From NCBI GenBank assembly GCA_004802705.1, contig SGPL01000253.1, positions 17,272 to 46,101 of the forward strand: 28,830 bases of DNA, in the 5' to 3' direction. The notes under the pieces were generated by a model that saw only the letters and a program-made list of their open reading frames with translations, ran no database searches and was not told where the DNA came from. Positions 1 through 11,100 of the stretch are shown piece by piece. Position 1 is the first letter of the stretch, and each line of letters opens with the position of its first letter. The translations under genes and the position numbers were made by a program. The stretch comes from Bondarzewia mesenterica (taxonomy: Eukaryota > Basidiomycota > Agaricomycetes > Russulales > Bondarzewiaceae).

Positions 1-194
1 TCANACGCAGGTGTCCAAAAAAAAACATGTACATCATATAAGCATGACCAGTCGCAGAAACCAACGAAATAATAGACGAACAGGAAGATGGGATTGTTTG
101 GAACACAAGCAGAAAACAACAAAATTATACATATTCACGGAGGGCTGTATTGGAGCCATGTCAATGATTGGGCATGATTTATGAAGCTAATNAC

Positions 195-1779
<1,585 letters not shown>

Positions 1780-1850
1780 TTCAGAGTAGTTTGGAACTGT
1801 CTTGAGGTTATTGGATTGGCCTGGTCCGCTCACCTTTCGCTGATCCTCTT

Positions 1851-1856
1851 TTTATA
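1851..1856 (-). promoter_or_regulatory. TATA box of the peroxidase gene
   Basis: TATAAA on the minus strand, about 72 bases upstream of the peroxidase ATG. Further upstream, three CCAAT pentamers on the plus strand (1942-1946, 1990-1994, 2014-2018) read as ATTGG in the gene's direction, two of them inside GCCAATG. Spacing fits a fungal core promoter; function is inferred. Confidence 0.5.
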
Positions 1857-3605
1857 AGCCAAAANATCGCTGTACNATGGGAAATTCGCGTATGTCGTGG
1901 GCTGGATAAAAAAAAAAAAAGACAATGTGGTAGTTCGCTAGCCAATGCGACTTCAGACCTGTATAAATTTTCACGAAGTGGGCGCGTTCCCAATGCGACG
2001 GTAATGTGCTTCGCCAATGAGACAAANGTTAATCNCTTCAGANNCCGAGACAAGACCCGCTTTCNAGAGCACGATGTACAGATGACCACACTGTAATAGA
2101 GGTCGCCGTCACCAGACATCGAAGAAGTGNAGCGCGTGGCAGATGCTGATATGTAAGAAGCTTNACTCGGGAAGCGCACAAAGGGAAGCGCAGGAGCTTG
2201 CTTGGCAATGAAGAGATCCNATTNGAGGATTACACCAGAATNAACAAGCATGGCATCACTCGTTCCTGATCCCGAGCTAAATTGNCACAGAACCCTGATG
2301 GTNAGAAAGAAAGTCTGATATATGGTTGCTGAAAGCACGTTTGATNCTGGAGGCCAACTCCTTCTGGTATTATTATGCTTTGAAGGATTGGCGATGTCCA
2401 AGTGATAATAGGATATGGACCGAACCCATTGCAAGAGCTCTATATTGTGTACAAACNTTAGCGTCAAAAATCAGGCGTGTAACATGACGTCAAGGTTCGT
2501 ATCTTACCGATNGTGGGCAAAAAATTAGCAATACTAGTATGAAGAAGAAAGAGAGAGCTGGAAGGAATTGCGCCCAACAATCCGAGGTGCGACCAGCTGA
2601 GACATGACCGGGACCGGCTGGACGGGCTCTTCACTTCATACATAGAGTGTTCATATCGAGCNCGCTACAGAATAAACCGGGACAAGTGCTAAGCACCGGA
2701 TGTCTATTTNGATTTGGGTATCTCCTGTGGACTTGGCTAGCTCGGATCCGTTANATTCACATATTGAACCTACCTCTTTACCGCGACAACAGAGTTGCAG
2801 CCGGAAACTCGACGAAAGATGGAGGGTTACTCCTTTGTCATGCAGCCGCGCGTTCCCNTATTTTGAGTTCGAAATTAATGTNAATACGAGTTATGCGAGT
2901 CGCATTTGACCTGTCTCCTCTCAGGCAATGGGTCCCGATTATTTATAGATACATATGCAGCTATCTGCAATCTGAAATTGGCACTGAATCAGACGCTCTG
3001 CCATGTATGAAGTAAACAACGGTCGCGACTGCCCATGCAAAAACTCGGTGCAAATGTGCGCAGTTGGGAATGTTTGATTTGAAACCCTGTATGCGAGATG
3101 CCCGCAATCGACATACCTTGCTTTCACGGACCACTGGATATCCGTGCTATTTGTTCTGATATTCCGAGCGATATCGATGAGACCTCACAGCCTCACAGCA
3201 GTTTTTATTTAAACAAGCGTCTAGAAGAAGGCCTTAAAGTCTGTGATGCGTAGCTGTCCCAAGAGTCCGGAAACCTCCAAAGGGTTCCCACGGTAAAGCA
3301 CATATTGTTTGCCCCTGTTGATAGCATTGCGAATCTGATATTTCGCGATATTGTACTCACTGCTCAGACTCCAGATTCCAGATTCCAGAAAGGTTGAGTG
3401 AACGTGTCTAGTCAAAACCACTATACTTTCCCAAGGCATTCACGATCTGACATTGAGGCACTTGAAAAACTGCATAAGTGCGCGCTCTCACTCGCGGGTT
3501 CTTTCGACCTCTGGCAACAAGTTCAGCGTCTCTTCTGTCCAACTCTCATAATTACCTTCACCGGTCTGCGTATCCACTGGCACTCTCGAAAGCAGGAAAG
3601 TCAGG
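1857..3605. other. Intergenic region, low-quality in its first half, no gene recognised
   Basis: This stretch separates the peroxidase start from the NC2-alpha start. N bases are frequent up to about 2880 and then stop. There is a run of about 12 A at 1909-1920 and a small tandem CCAGATT repeat at 3371-3390. Several ORFs of 60-75 codons exist on both strands (for example minus 3221-3439), but none showed a known motif, start context or exon partner. The peroxidase promoter should lie at its left end. Confidence 0.5.
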
Positions 3606-4472
3606 ATGAAGAGCAGAAATAAAATGACCAAGTTTCCGGTGGTACGACCCTTCTTTAGTTCTGTGATCTCGTTTGCTAACGAGCACAATGCTCTCCGGCG
3701 CGTTGATCATTGTGATGTGCTGCCCAATGCTATGCTCTGGCCTCTAGGCGCGGATAAAGAAGATTATGCAGAAGGACGAAGAGGTGGGTAAGGTGGCTCA
3801 AGCAACGCCCATAGTCATTTGTGAGCCCTTTCATCACCTTTGTCGCTCGTATCCGAATTCGAAGTTTAGACTCGTGGCCTGAAGGGTATTATTTGTTTGA
3901 ACCCTAGCGAAAGCACTTGAATTGTTTCTATCGTTGATGATCGAGCGCGCGAGTGATGTCACGGTCTCCAGAGGCAGTAAGAAAGTCGAAGCATACCATC
4001 TGTGCGTTCTTTCCATCTCTTTCCCTTCATTCCTGACCTTTCCTTTCTCCTTTGCCCCCGCACATGCTCCGTCCGTTGCCTCGTCACATTTCATGCCCCC
4101 TTCTTACGCGACAAACGCGTCCTGCTAAACTCCCTACCCAGAAAACACGCAATTGAAACGACCGAAATGCTCGATTTCCTCAAAGAGATAGTAGAATCTG
4201 TGCCCGACCCGTCTGCAGGTGGGACGATTAATCTTGACGCCCCCGCAGCCGAGACCTCCACCGGCCCTGCGGCTAAACGCACGCGCAAAGGCAAGAAAGC
4301 AGACACCGATGGGGCAGCGGCCCCGGCCAAGAGGAGGCGGAAGAAAAAGGAAGATAAGGACGTGGTCATGGCTCCCGCAGAGGAACGCGACGAAGCGGCC
4401 GAAGAAGAGGGGAGCCGCATGGCTCATAGGCGGGAGGAGAATTGGGATGAGGATGAGGATAATGAAGAGTAG
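3606..4472 (+). CDS. BUR6: Negative cofactor 2 alpha subunit (NC2-alpha / DRAP1 / Bur6), histone-fold transcription regulator
   Basis: Nuclear subunit of NC2, which pairs with NC2-beta (Dr1) through histone folds, clamps TBP on promoter DNA and represses or retunes RNA polymerase II initiation. Four exons: 3606-3641, 3748-3820, 3908-4001, 4142-4472, with GT-AG introns and a CTAAAC branch-point candidate just before the last acceptor. The spliced frame closes to 177 aa. The histone fold covers about residues 10-85: KFPVARIKKIMQKDEEVG, then ATPIVISKALELFLSL, then RGSKKVEAYHL and TTEMLDFLKEIVESVPD. The remaining roughly 90 residues are disordered: Pro/Ala-rich, two basic clusters (KRTRKGKK, AKRRRKKK) resembling nuclear localisation signals, and an acidic end (DEDEDNEE). 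Human DRAP1 ends its fold with a very similar DFLKDLV-SVPD segment. The start is the first ATG after an in-frame stop; Met7 at 3624 is an alternative. Confidence 0.93.
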
Positions 4473-5266
4473 CCTTGCTTTGAGAACCGCTGGGGTCATG
4501 GATTGCTCATGTCGGTTTGTGGATGGACGTTGTAAATTTTTTGTACACGGTATGTAGCTTCTTACTTGCATCAAGCAATCGCTTCCAATTGTCACACCAT
4601 TGTTCTCTATAAACACTGATTTTACTCAACGAATAGAGTAGGGCACACAGGAACATAGCAGTGATTTTTCCGTCTGAGTGAAGCAATGCATATTCCGACG
4701 TCGACTACGCGTAAGAATCTCAGCCATGTTCACATTCATACCGCCCAAATGCGAGCGTCTACGGTTGTGGCCACCCACTGACATTCTAGGCCGCAGTTTC
4801 CAGTTGCGCAGCACAAGGTCATCCAAATCAATTGATCATTGTCCGCATGGCCATTCAAATCCCATTTATAAAAGCGCACTCATACTTTTTTACCCGCTTG
4901 CCGATCTTATATGCTCAACGTTCAATGCCTCTTCTTGACTAGCGTCATCGATAGCCTTCATCCACTGGCGGAGGTCCGACGCGTATGGCACGATCCAAGT
5001 CACTCGACAATGGGCCACAGCCTATCGAGTTCGATGACACCGAAGTAGTATGATCGTCGTTGTCTTTCGCCAGGGACACCAATGTTGACACTGATTCTCC
5101 TAGCAACGCGAAGAAATGAAGAACTGCCCGCCCTTTGAAAACCTGCCCAACTATCTCATACCCGGGTGCGAAAGGCTGTTGCCACCCATCATCTAGTGCA
5201 GTTTCCTAGCAAGCAAGGTCAAGATCATTCCCTTCGCTGTCCGGAAGGGTCTCGTGAAATACCAAT
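4473..5266. other. Uncertain region between NC2-alpha and a small ORF
   Basis: No gene could be fixed here. Two competing readings exist around 4890-5160. On the plus strand, an ATG at 4986 begins a short exon (MARSKSLDNGPQPIEFDDTEV) with a possible GTATGA donor, and a possible acceptor near 5100 leads into QREEMKNCPPFENLPNYL. On the minus strand, 4893-5025 encodes a segment ending VPYASDLRQWMKAIDDAS and a stop; its Trp-containing helix resembles the C-terminal helix of a PH domain, but no upstream PH strands were found. Neither reading is strong. Confidence 0.3.
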
Positions 5267-5490
5267 ATGCCTCAGACAAAACCCAAGGGCGCGCAAGAAG
5301 AGAACAGTCGTCGACACAGAGACAACCTTGAAAATGTCCGCAATGATCTCGAAAAGGAATGTGGGATTGAGGTCCGGAAACAACTTGTCTGGAACAAGTG
5401 CCAATCGGAGCTGTTCGCTCTGTGGTCGAATTATATCCTGTTTCTCAAGCCGACGGAGGAGGCAATTGAAAAGCTAAAGCAGCTCATGAG
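5267..5490 (+). CDS. Hypothetical protein fragment, charged helical ORF
   Basis: Unrecognised. The reading frame opens at an ATG at 5267 soon after an in-frame stop. It encodes a charged, helix-prone segment (for example NLENVRNDLEKECG and TEEAIEKLKQLM) with a hydrophobic aromatic stretch ALWSNYILFL between. A good splice donor (ATGAG|GTACAA) occurs at 5490/5491; without splicing the frame runs on to 5752 and into the antisense of the last SLD5 exon, which is unlikely to be coding. It could be the first exon of a small gene, or a 3' exon of the plus-strand candidate beginning at 4986, which would need a different splice to enter this frame. No family assignment is made. Confidence 0.3.
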
Positions 5491-5700
5491 GTACAACAAA
5501 GGACCTACTGGTACTTGGACCGAAATACGTGTGATGGGATGCCGCCTTGCGTTCGCTATGGAGTTATCTTACATATGTTCTACGTCCGTCCTGCGATTTC
5601 GTCATTCTGTTGGCCAAATCCACAAACACAGACTCTCCAATAATTACCTATATCGTGCCTACCATCCAAGTGTCGCCTGCGTGCGCTTGACAAAATACTA

Positions 5701-6793
5701 TCATACTAGTTGTACATTCCCCATGTCCAACAATTGCTCTACTACCGCGTAAGGGGCGAGCACGATTTGATCTTTCCGTAACTGAAGCGTCGTTCCACTA
5801 CACACATTGATGCGTCAGTTTGAAAGAGGAGACACGAATAACACGACGACGCACTCCGGGAGTCGTACGGGGGGACATTCGTCTCGCGCATGGACAAAAA
5901 CAGCACGGGACTTGTCGGGTTCAGAAACTAACCATAACAACAGAAAAAAAAGGAGAATTTTGAGATCAGTGCGTACTACGATGGAAGAGTAAGCGTCTGT
6001 GAAAGCGTCCTACTCATGGGTGGTGTAAATACTGTGCTGTCATCCAAACTCTGTTGGTGCTCGGGCAAAGACCGTAACACTGAGATATGGAAGTGATCCT
6101 CGGTGAGTTTTGCATACCTGCATCCGAGCAAGACGAATGCAACATTTTGTCAGATATTCCAGACTCGATATAAATAACAACGTACCGTTTGGCATGATTG
6201 ACTTCAGTCTGTGAGAGTCGTGTCTGGATCTCAGGGGTAGCCGCGATGTATCTCGCATACTTTTCGATCTAGAAAGTGAGTAGAGGCATCAAACCATCGA
6301 TTTACTCTCTGTGCTGAAGCCTTACTTACCTTGTGCAAGCGTATCCGTAAGTATGAGCGGACGATAAACTTCACCCTCTCGATTTCCGTCTGCGCAAGCA
6401 TGATCCGGAAATGCTCGTCCTCAGATGTATCAGGGTCCGACCGCAATAGCAGGACGATCTCCGACTTCATTATTCCCCCGTCAATCCTACACTATATTTG
6501 TCCCCGAGAACGTCGAAACACGCACCCACCTGCCTTCGGATATGGTCCAGCATCTTCGAGAGCACAACTTCCTGTCCAGGAAGTATATCCGGCGCGTGCC
6601 TCTCGTTCATCCAATGTCTGATGAGCTGCTGCAGTTCTGTCTCTTCCTCTGCAGTGGTAAACAGGTCAAGATCTCGATTTCGCGGTGCAATGGCCAAGTC
6701 GAGATCATCATCATCAGGGGCGTGCAAAGCGCGCTGAATGAAGGATGGCACGGCCATGGGGTCGTCATCGTCGAACAGAGGGTTTCCTGCCAT
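5701..6793 (-). CDS. SLD5: GINS complex subunit Sld5
   Basis: Subunit of the GINS tetramer (Sld5-Psf1-Psf2-Psf3), which joins Mcm2-7 and Cdc45 to form the CMG replicative helicase in the nucleus. Six exons on the minus strand: 6793-6530, 6464-6330, 6268-6186, 6117-6014, 5927-5855, 5797-5701; all phases close to give 251 aa (human 223, yeast 294). An acidic N-terminus (FDDDDPM) precedes the Sld5 A-domain signature LIRHWMNERHAPDILPGQE, followed by the helix TEIERVKFIVRSYLRIRLHK, IEKYARYIAATPEI, YAKLTEDHF and the C-terminal B-domain VRLPDGTTLQLRKDQIVL ending in VEQLLDMGNVQLV. The frame is open up to an ATG at 6958, but that extension resembles nothing in the family, so Met at 6793 is preferred. 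It lies head-to-head with the small gene at 7321. Confidence 0.93.
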
Positions 6794-7320
6794 CGCAGCG
6801 TCTTCGAATTTAACCGAGCGATATAGATCAGTCGAATTTTCTGCACCAAGGGAAGCAATGAGCTGCCGCCGAGACCGCGACTGGAGGGACGCGACTGATA
6901 TTCCGTTTCGAGCAGTCGCGAAAAGACCTGCCCTACACAAAGCGTGGCACGTGTCCATACCCTACTCTCGACTGCCGTCAGCTGCCATCGCTGTGCCCAC
7001 TACTGTACAACGTATACACACTGCGGCATTCCCTTCATAATCTCAGGAGGTTTCTTTCTTCAAAATTTACTCTACTTTTCTGTCTTTCTGCTCGGAGTAT
7101 ATGAACGTTAACTTTCTCTGCCAGGCACTCAACAGGCACTTCCGACCAGTCTACCCACAGCTTGTGGCATGTCAGCTGTGCACAAACTAGGCTAGATTGT
7201 TAGTCTTTGGAGCACCAGAGCCCGCACTTTGCGTCACCTATGACCTTTCTAGGGACAAACCAATGCAGTATATAATGTGAGCTGAGACTGATTTTGACAA
7301 TCTGTCTCACGTTTGAAACC
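6794..7320. promoter_or_regulatory. Shared upstream region between SLD5 (-) and the small Cys-rich gene (+)
   Basis: This 527-bp gap separates two divergent starts and must hold both promoters. A clear TATA-like element for the rightward gene lies at 7269-7276. No TATA box is obvious for SLD5. No other gene is visible. Confidence 0.5.
7269..7276 (+). promoter_or_regulatory. TATA box of the small Cys-rich gene
   Basis: TATATAAT, about 45-52 bases before the ATG at 7321. The spacing is short but plausible for a fungal core promoter with a brief leader. Confidence 0.45.
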
Positions 7321-7684
7321 ATGGGGTAAGTAAGCGCTCCTTCTTTTCATTCTAGATTTACAAGGATTGACTGAGTATTTGATTCAACCCAGGATCATAA
7401 TTTCGTGTATAGAGGGTATATTCGTCTGTATAGGCGATGCGGTCATGTCCCTCGTCCTGCTAATTGCCGGCTGTTTGGAATGCATCGTCGGAGGTAAACC
7501 TCATAATCTCGTTCTTCCTGCTTCTCAGAGGTTGAGACTACGCTTCATCTCTTTCAGGAATTCTCAGCCTCTGCGCCTGCATCGCAGATTGCGTGACTGG
7601 CATTTTGTGCTGCGGGTGAGTTGACTAAGAAGTTCTCAGTAATCTATGCGTGCTGATTCTCATTGTGAATGTAGGAGAGTATGA
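7321..7684 (+). CDS. Tiny Cys-rich hydrophobic protein, probably membrane-associated
   Basis: A small protein of 57 aa, function unknown. Exons: 7321-7325 (only ATG GG), 7393-7493, 7558-7615, 7675-7684, all GT-AG (donors GTAAGT, GTAAAC, GTGAGT). If the last intron is retained, the frame stops at 7619 (55 aa); the perfect GTGAGT donor favours splicing, which gives a CCGRV end. The chain is almost wholly Ile/Leu/Val/Gly/Ala with about nine Cys at rhythmic spacing: MGIISCIEG, GCLECIVG, CACIADCVTGILCC. That suggests two membrane-embedded helices or a lipid-attached peptide. Gly2 with small residues at 5-6 could accept myristate and the Cys could be acylated; both are inference. From memory, similar Gly/Cys/Ile-rich mini-proteins with a minute first exon occur in other Agaricomycetes and are unannotated. 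Confidence 0.72.
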
Positions 7685-8195
7685 ACCAGGCCTCCGAGAA
7701 GCACGAAAGATTCCCGGAGGCCTTATCTTCTTCTGCTAGCATGGACTTTTTTCCATCAGGTATATGTGTTTAATCTAGACATCATCTCATTCTCTTATCG
7801 TCCTGGCAGCGTCCAGTACCATCCGACCGGAGCAATATATAACTTTATTTTCCCCGATGTTTCAAGACTGAAGGACTCAGTCTCTGCCTGTCTGCGCGTA
7901 TCATAGTCGGAGGGAGGCAAAGCGGCACCGTGACTGTTGAAGTTGGGCCTGGCATGCACACATTTGTGATACTTGATTGTACATAAACCCGGGGTGGGAA
8001 TCGCAATCTCGCAAGCGTGGACTGTCTGCGATTGCAAGAAACTTTACAAATGGTATTGAAAGATACAAAGATACATTGCATCCAAACTAGTGTGTCTAAT
8101 GCTACCGACGAATGCTTTTCAATTCTTGTATTGTCCTTCTAGATCGACCCCAACGTGTTATTGACTATTCAGATATGATTACTTTTTGAGGGCAT
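7685..8195. other. Gap between convergent genes
   Basis: This 511-bp stretch lies between the 3' end of the small Cys-rich gene and the 3' end of URA2. It should contain both 3' UTRs and polyadenylation sites. Two overlapping minus-strand ORFs of about 80 codons (7795-8081) have no family signature and are judged chance. Confidence 0.5.
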
Positions 8196-11100
8196 TTAGC
8201 CGAGCACACTGGCCAGCAAAGCCATGCGAATCTGGGATAATTTGTGAGCGTCAGAACTTTGGTCAGCAATTTGTGGGGATGCGACGTACGTAAAGTCCAT
8301 AGCGCATCTGGCGGAAGTAGACTGCGCGACGAGAGTCAAAGTCGACCTCCGGATCAATTTCTACACGAAGGAAAGGCCACTTTGTTAGTCGACGATGAAG
8401 ACAGAACAGAACAAAATGGGAAACTTACCATTGAGCCTGGGCAAAGGGTGCATGACGATCATTTCTTCCTTTGCCCTGGAGAGTACAGCATGATCCACCC
8501 TATACACGTCCTTGACCCTGAGCCACTCCTTTTCGCTTTCGAACCGCTCCTTTTGTACCCTCGTGACGTACAAAAACGTCTGTCTCGGCTAAAACCTCTT
8601 CAAGGCTCTCACACTGCTTAACAGGTACGCCAGCTTTGCGAGCAGCAGAGACCACACTTGTCGGCATAGCCAATGAAGGAGGTGCAACAAAATTGAGGCG
8701 CACGGAGTAGAGGGACAAGAGGGTAACAAGGGAATGAACAGTGCGTCCGTTCTTCAAATCGCCAATCATGGTGATGGTTCGGCCGTTCACGGTTCCAAGC
8801 TCGGATCGAATGGTATAAATATCCAGAAGAGCCTGCGTAGGATGTTCTCCGATGCCGTCTCCAGCATTCAAGATGGGGACGGGCGAATACTTCGCTGCAA
8901 GCTGTGAGCTGCCAACATCGGGATGTCTGATGACGATCGCGTCTGCGTAACAAGCCAGCGTCCTGATAGTATCGGGTAGAGATTCGCCTTTCTGGACGCT
9001 GCTCCTGTCTGCGGTTACTTGAATCACCTCACCGCCACAGCGTTTCATTGCCGCTTCGAACGATGAGCTAGTCCGAGTCGAAGGTTCGTAGAAGAGCGTG
9101 CAAAGAACCTTTCCGCGGAGAATGTCCACAACGCCGGACCGCTCCACCTGCAACCGCATCTCATGTGCCAAAGAGAAGAGATCATAAAGATCACGCTGAG
9201 TGAACTGTTTGACGGAAAGGATGTTACGTCGATGGAAGGCTGGATGGGGGACAAGATGAGAGAACAGGTGAGAGGGCGGTCCATGGAGAACGTTGGCGAT
9301 GAATGGTGTTGGCACATCTAAGACTCTTACGACTGGCGACGCCGCTGAAGGGACTGATGCAGTAGTTGATAACGGAGGTAATGATTTTTCGGACACAGCT
9401 ACGTGGCTGATTGTAGCGGAGGAGATATCCTTTGCTGGGAAGGAGCCGAAAAAGTTTTCCATCGAGGAAGACGGTTTGCCCATGCAAGACGACTCGGTGA
9501 ACAGCACCCTTTACAGGTATGTCCGACAGAGGGGACCAGTACTGAGTCCGCTTAGGGAATGTGGAGGAGCGGTTAATCACTACTTCAACCTGGGTATGGG
9601 TTTGGTCGGGAAGACCAAAGATACGGATAGGGTTGTCGTGGAGTCGTTCTTGGATGTCTCTGATCGTAAGTTTACCGTCAGCGACTGCCGTGAGCAGGAG
9701 TGGGAGCGACTCTTCAACACCAGACCACGGGGATGCCTGTTTACCCTGTTCGAGCGAGGCATAGAAGGGTGGACCACCAACAGTGAACGCATCGACAACG
9801 TCCAAATTCTTCCAAATAACAGCTTGATCCTCCTTCGTCGGCAGGGCTTTGACGCCTTCAAACTGATCTCGAGTGAAGAACAGCGCATATACGCTGACAT
9901 CGCAAGTGACCTTTAGCTTCTTAGCTTTGCTCAACTGAATTAGCATGAGGTCATCCTTGCTCTGCACGTCAGTGATATGAAGACTCCTATTGTGAAGGGA
10001 GGCCAGGAGTAAGACAGAGGCAAGATCAGCGCCCTTCGCGTCAGTGACGATGGGCTTATCGGAGGGCCACGAAGCAAAATGAGCAGCGACCACGGAGACC
10101 TGCGTGGCGACATTGTCAACGTGGAATGGTACAAACAGAGACTTGACCTCGGCTTGAAGATCCTCGTCGAGACTACTGGTATTGCTGGGCGAAGCAGCGA
10201 CGCTCAAGCCATAGTTAGAGAATGTAGCATTGGCGGCATTGGCTTGGGCTTGCTTGAGGGTTTGGCTATCAACGACCTTGTTACCATAGCCTAGAGCAAT
10301 AACGAGGGAGGTGGTGAAACCACCGCTGATCGCAGCCTTCGTCGCCTCAGCGAAGTCAGGACTATCCTTGACGGCCAGACCAGGAACGAACGCGGCTATA
10401 TTTATAAGTCCAGGGAACGTGTGGGTGATGTGTGACGATTTGCTGTCCACTATCGACACGTCCAAGGGCATATTGCGGACAATAGCTTCGGCGAGGAGTT
10501 TTGCGACTTTGACATTCGTGATAAGGGGAATAGCGAAGTCCACGGCCATACGACGCGTTCGGTAACCTTTGCTAGCGTAGCTCGCAGGCCGTCGATAGTG
10601 ATTCTTGGAGGGTAAATTGATGTACATGTCGATGAGGTTGTTGGCCAAGTGTTGGGTCAGGGAATATTCAGACTTCTGCTTATCGCGACCATCCTCGCCC
10701 AGCGTTTCCAGGTACTATTGACATGTAAGTCTGATGTGTAATGAAGGTTACGGGAAACTGACCTTGCAAGGCACATTGTGTTCCGATAAAAAATCTGCCG
10801 TCCCGGAGGTCGCGAAGATGTTGTAGCCAGCAGCTTGCAACTTCTGCACGGAAGGAAGTAACTCAAGCTTCTCCTTGTATCCACCAATAGAAAAGAGGAT
10901 GTTCTTTTTTGGAGGTACAATACCGGTCGAAATTGTTGCCTTGAGGTATGCCTCGTACTTGTCCTTCCCGAAGCACGCGACCTCCCCTGTAGAAGCCATC
11001 TCCACTCCAAGCACGGGGTCTGCACCAGACAAACGACTGAAACTGAACTGGGGAACCTTGACACCAACATAGTCCGCGGGCAAGCCGGGGTCTGGATAAA

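Noticed and set aside
3221..3688. Two minus-strand ORFs, one with a hydrophobic stretch (NLVILFLLFILTFLLSRV), as a possible membrane protein gene
   Set aside because: The hydrophobic ORF is antisense to NC2-alpha exon 1, the two ORFs are separated by in-frame stops, and no family motif was recognised.
4002..4472. 156-codon ORF starting at 4002
   Set aside because: Its first part is the last NC2-alpha intron read through; only 4142-4472 is exon.
6794..6958. N-terminal extension of SLD5 from the ATG at 6958
   Set aside because: The frame is open, but the extension resembles no Sld5 and the acidic N-terminus typical of the family begins at 6793.
9299..9416. 58-nt intron as the sole explanation of the URA2 frame change
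   Set aside because: Possible, but an extra T at the nearby T5 run gives a more natural linker and the same kind of indel is unavoidable at 8572-8576, so a base error is preferred; kept as an alternative.
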